NCBI GenBank assembly: GCA_030642525.1
Contig: DAOWNO010000018.1
Span: forward strand, 1 to 15,881
Reading direction: 5' to 3'
From: Candidatus Aegiribacteria sp.
GTDB taxonomy: Bacteria; Fermentibacterota; Fermentibacteria; Fermentibacterales; JCC-6
Length of the DNA stretch: 15,881 bases
Notes under the pieces: model-generated
Told to the model about the DNA's origin: nothing
Seen by the model: the letters and a program-made list of their open reading frames with translations, nothing else
The model's database searches: none
Shown here: positions 15,658 to 15,881 of the stretch, one piece after another
How positions within the stretch are numbered: the stretch's first letter is position 1
Layout: the number at the start of each line of letters is the position of its first letter
Program-made: the position numbers and the translations under genes

Positions 15658-15881
15658 CTATATTGCATGGTATTGATGAACTTCTTCTGCTATTTTTTTC
15701 ATATTGGCATCAGTAGTGCTATCCAAGTCATAATCCATCTGTAGTCCAAGCCAGAAGCCAGGGGAATTCCCAAAATATATGCCGAGACGAAGGGCGGTAT
15801 CTGCGGTTATCCGTCTTTTTCCATGCACTATTTCATTGATGCGACGAGGAGAAACTCCCAGTTAATTTCCAAGTTTGTTCT
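15658..15881 (-). pseudogene. HigA-type antitoxin, partial, with in-frame stop
   Basis: The minus-strand frame ending at TAG 15658-15660 reads from the right edge as 'NKLGN', stop, 'LGVSPRRINEIVHGKRRITA' then 'DTALRLGIYFGNSPGFWLGL' and 'QMDYDLDSTTDANMKKIAEEVHQYHAI'. This is the DNA-binding and C-terminal part of the HigA/VapI antidote family, including the hallmark ALRLG..FWLGLQ..YDL. A TAA at 15862-15864 interrupts the helix-turn-helix just before LGVSP. No start codon downstream of it would preserve the domain. The N-terminus lies beyond the window. The cognate toxin, if any, should be further right. Bases 15532-15657, between this remnant and the toxin-antitoxin promoter, hold nothing I recognise. 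Confidence 0.8.

Noticed and set aside
15862..15864. TAA read as a sense codon (recoded stop)
   Set aside because: TAA and TGA end intact genes elsewhere in the window (for example TAA at 6754-6756), so a nonsense lesion is the simpler reading.

Overview
The window reads as a chromosomal segment of a Gram-negative (diderm) bacterium of moderate GC. A periplasmic TPR protein next to an outer-membrane-barrel-like protein, a beta-propeller protein with Ig-like repeats, a double-domain ThyX-like protein, a cytoplasmic GH84 enzyme and a 'GIMEH'-type transketolase together suggest a little-studied lineage of the FCB (Fibrobacteres-Chlorobi-Bacteroidetes) type or a related candidate phylum. That placement is inference; no rRNA or marker gene is present.

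Layout. (1) Positions 1-3628, minus strand: a two-gene envelope operon, a small barrel-like protein with a C-terminal coiled coil followed 17 bp later by a very long secreted TPR/coiled-coil protein that runs off the left edge. (2) 3629-3927: a divergent control region with one minus and two tandem plus promoters of the form (T/C)TGACT-N17/18-AATAAT and a 16-bp palindrome. (3) 3928-6756, plus: a large secreted protein, FG-GAP-like propeller plus five Ig-like repeats each carrying an Asp-box-like motif. (4) 9242-6749, minus: an O-GlcNAcase-like GH84 glycosidase and, one base downstream, a duplicated ThyX-like protein whose two halves keep complementary parts of the ThyX signature. (5) 9358-12986, plus: formimidoyltransferase-cyclodeaminase (FtcD) and a transketolase starting at TTG inside the ftcD stop. 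FtcD makes 5,10-methenyl-THF and ThyX enzymes consume 5,10-methylene-THF, so the divergent pair shares a folate one-carbon theme.

(6) From about 13190 to the right edge the character changes to accessory DNA. A GC-rich DUF4062/RecG-like regulator gene is broken by a one-base frameshift and an internal deletion, and its winged-helix C-terminus can be recovered in another frame. It ends in a cluster of 11-bp repeats. After it come an AT-rich toxin-antitoxin pair (RelE/HigB-like toxin first, XRE antitoxin second, ATGA overlap, apparently leaderless promoter) and the C-terminal part of a second, HigA-type antitoxin carrying an in-frame TAA. This end looks like a decaying island of mobile addiction and defence-type genes.

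No rRNA, tRNA, CRISPR array, insertion sequence or replication origin was seen. No convincing intrinsic terminator was found.
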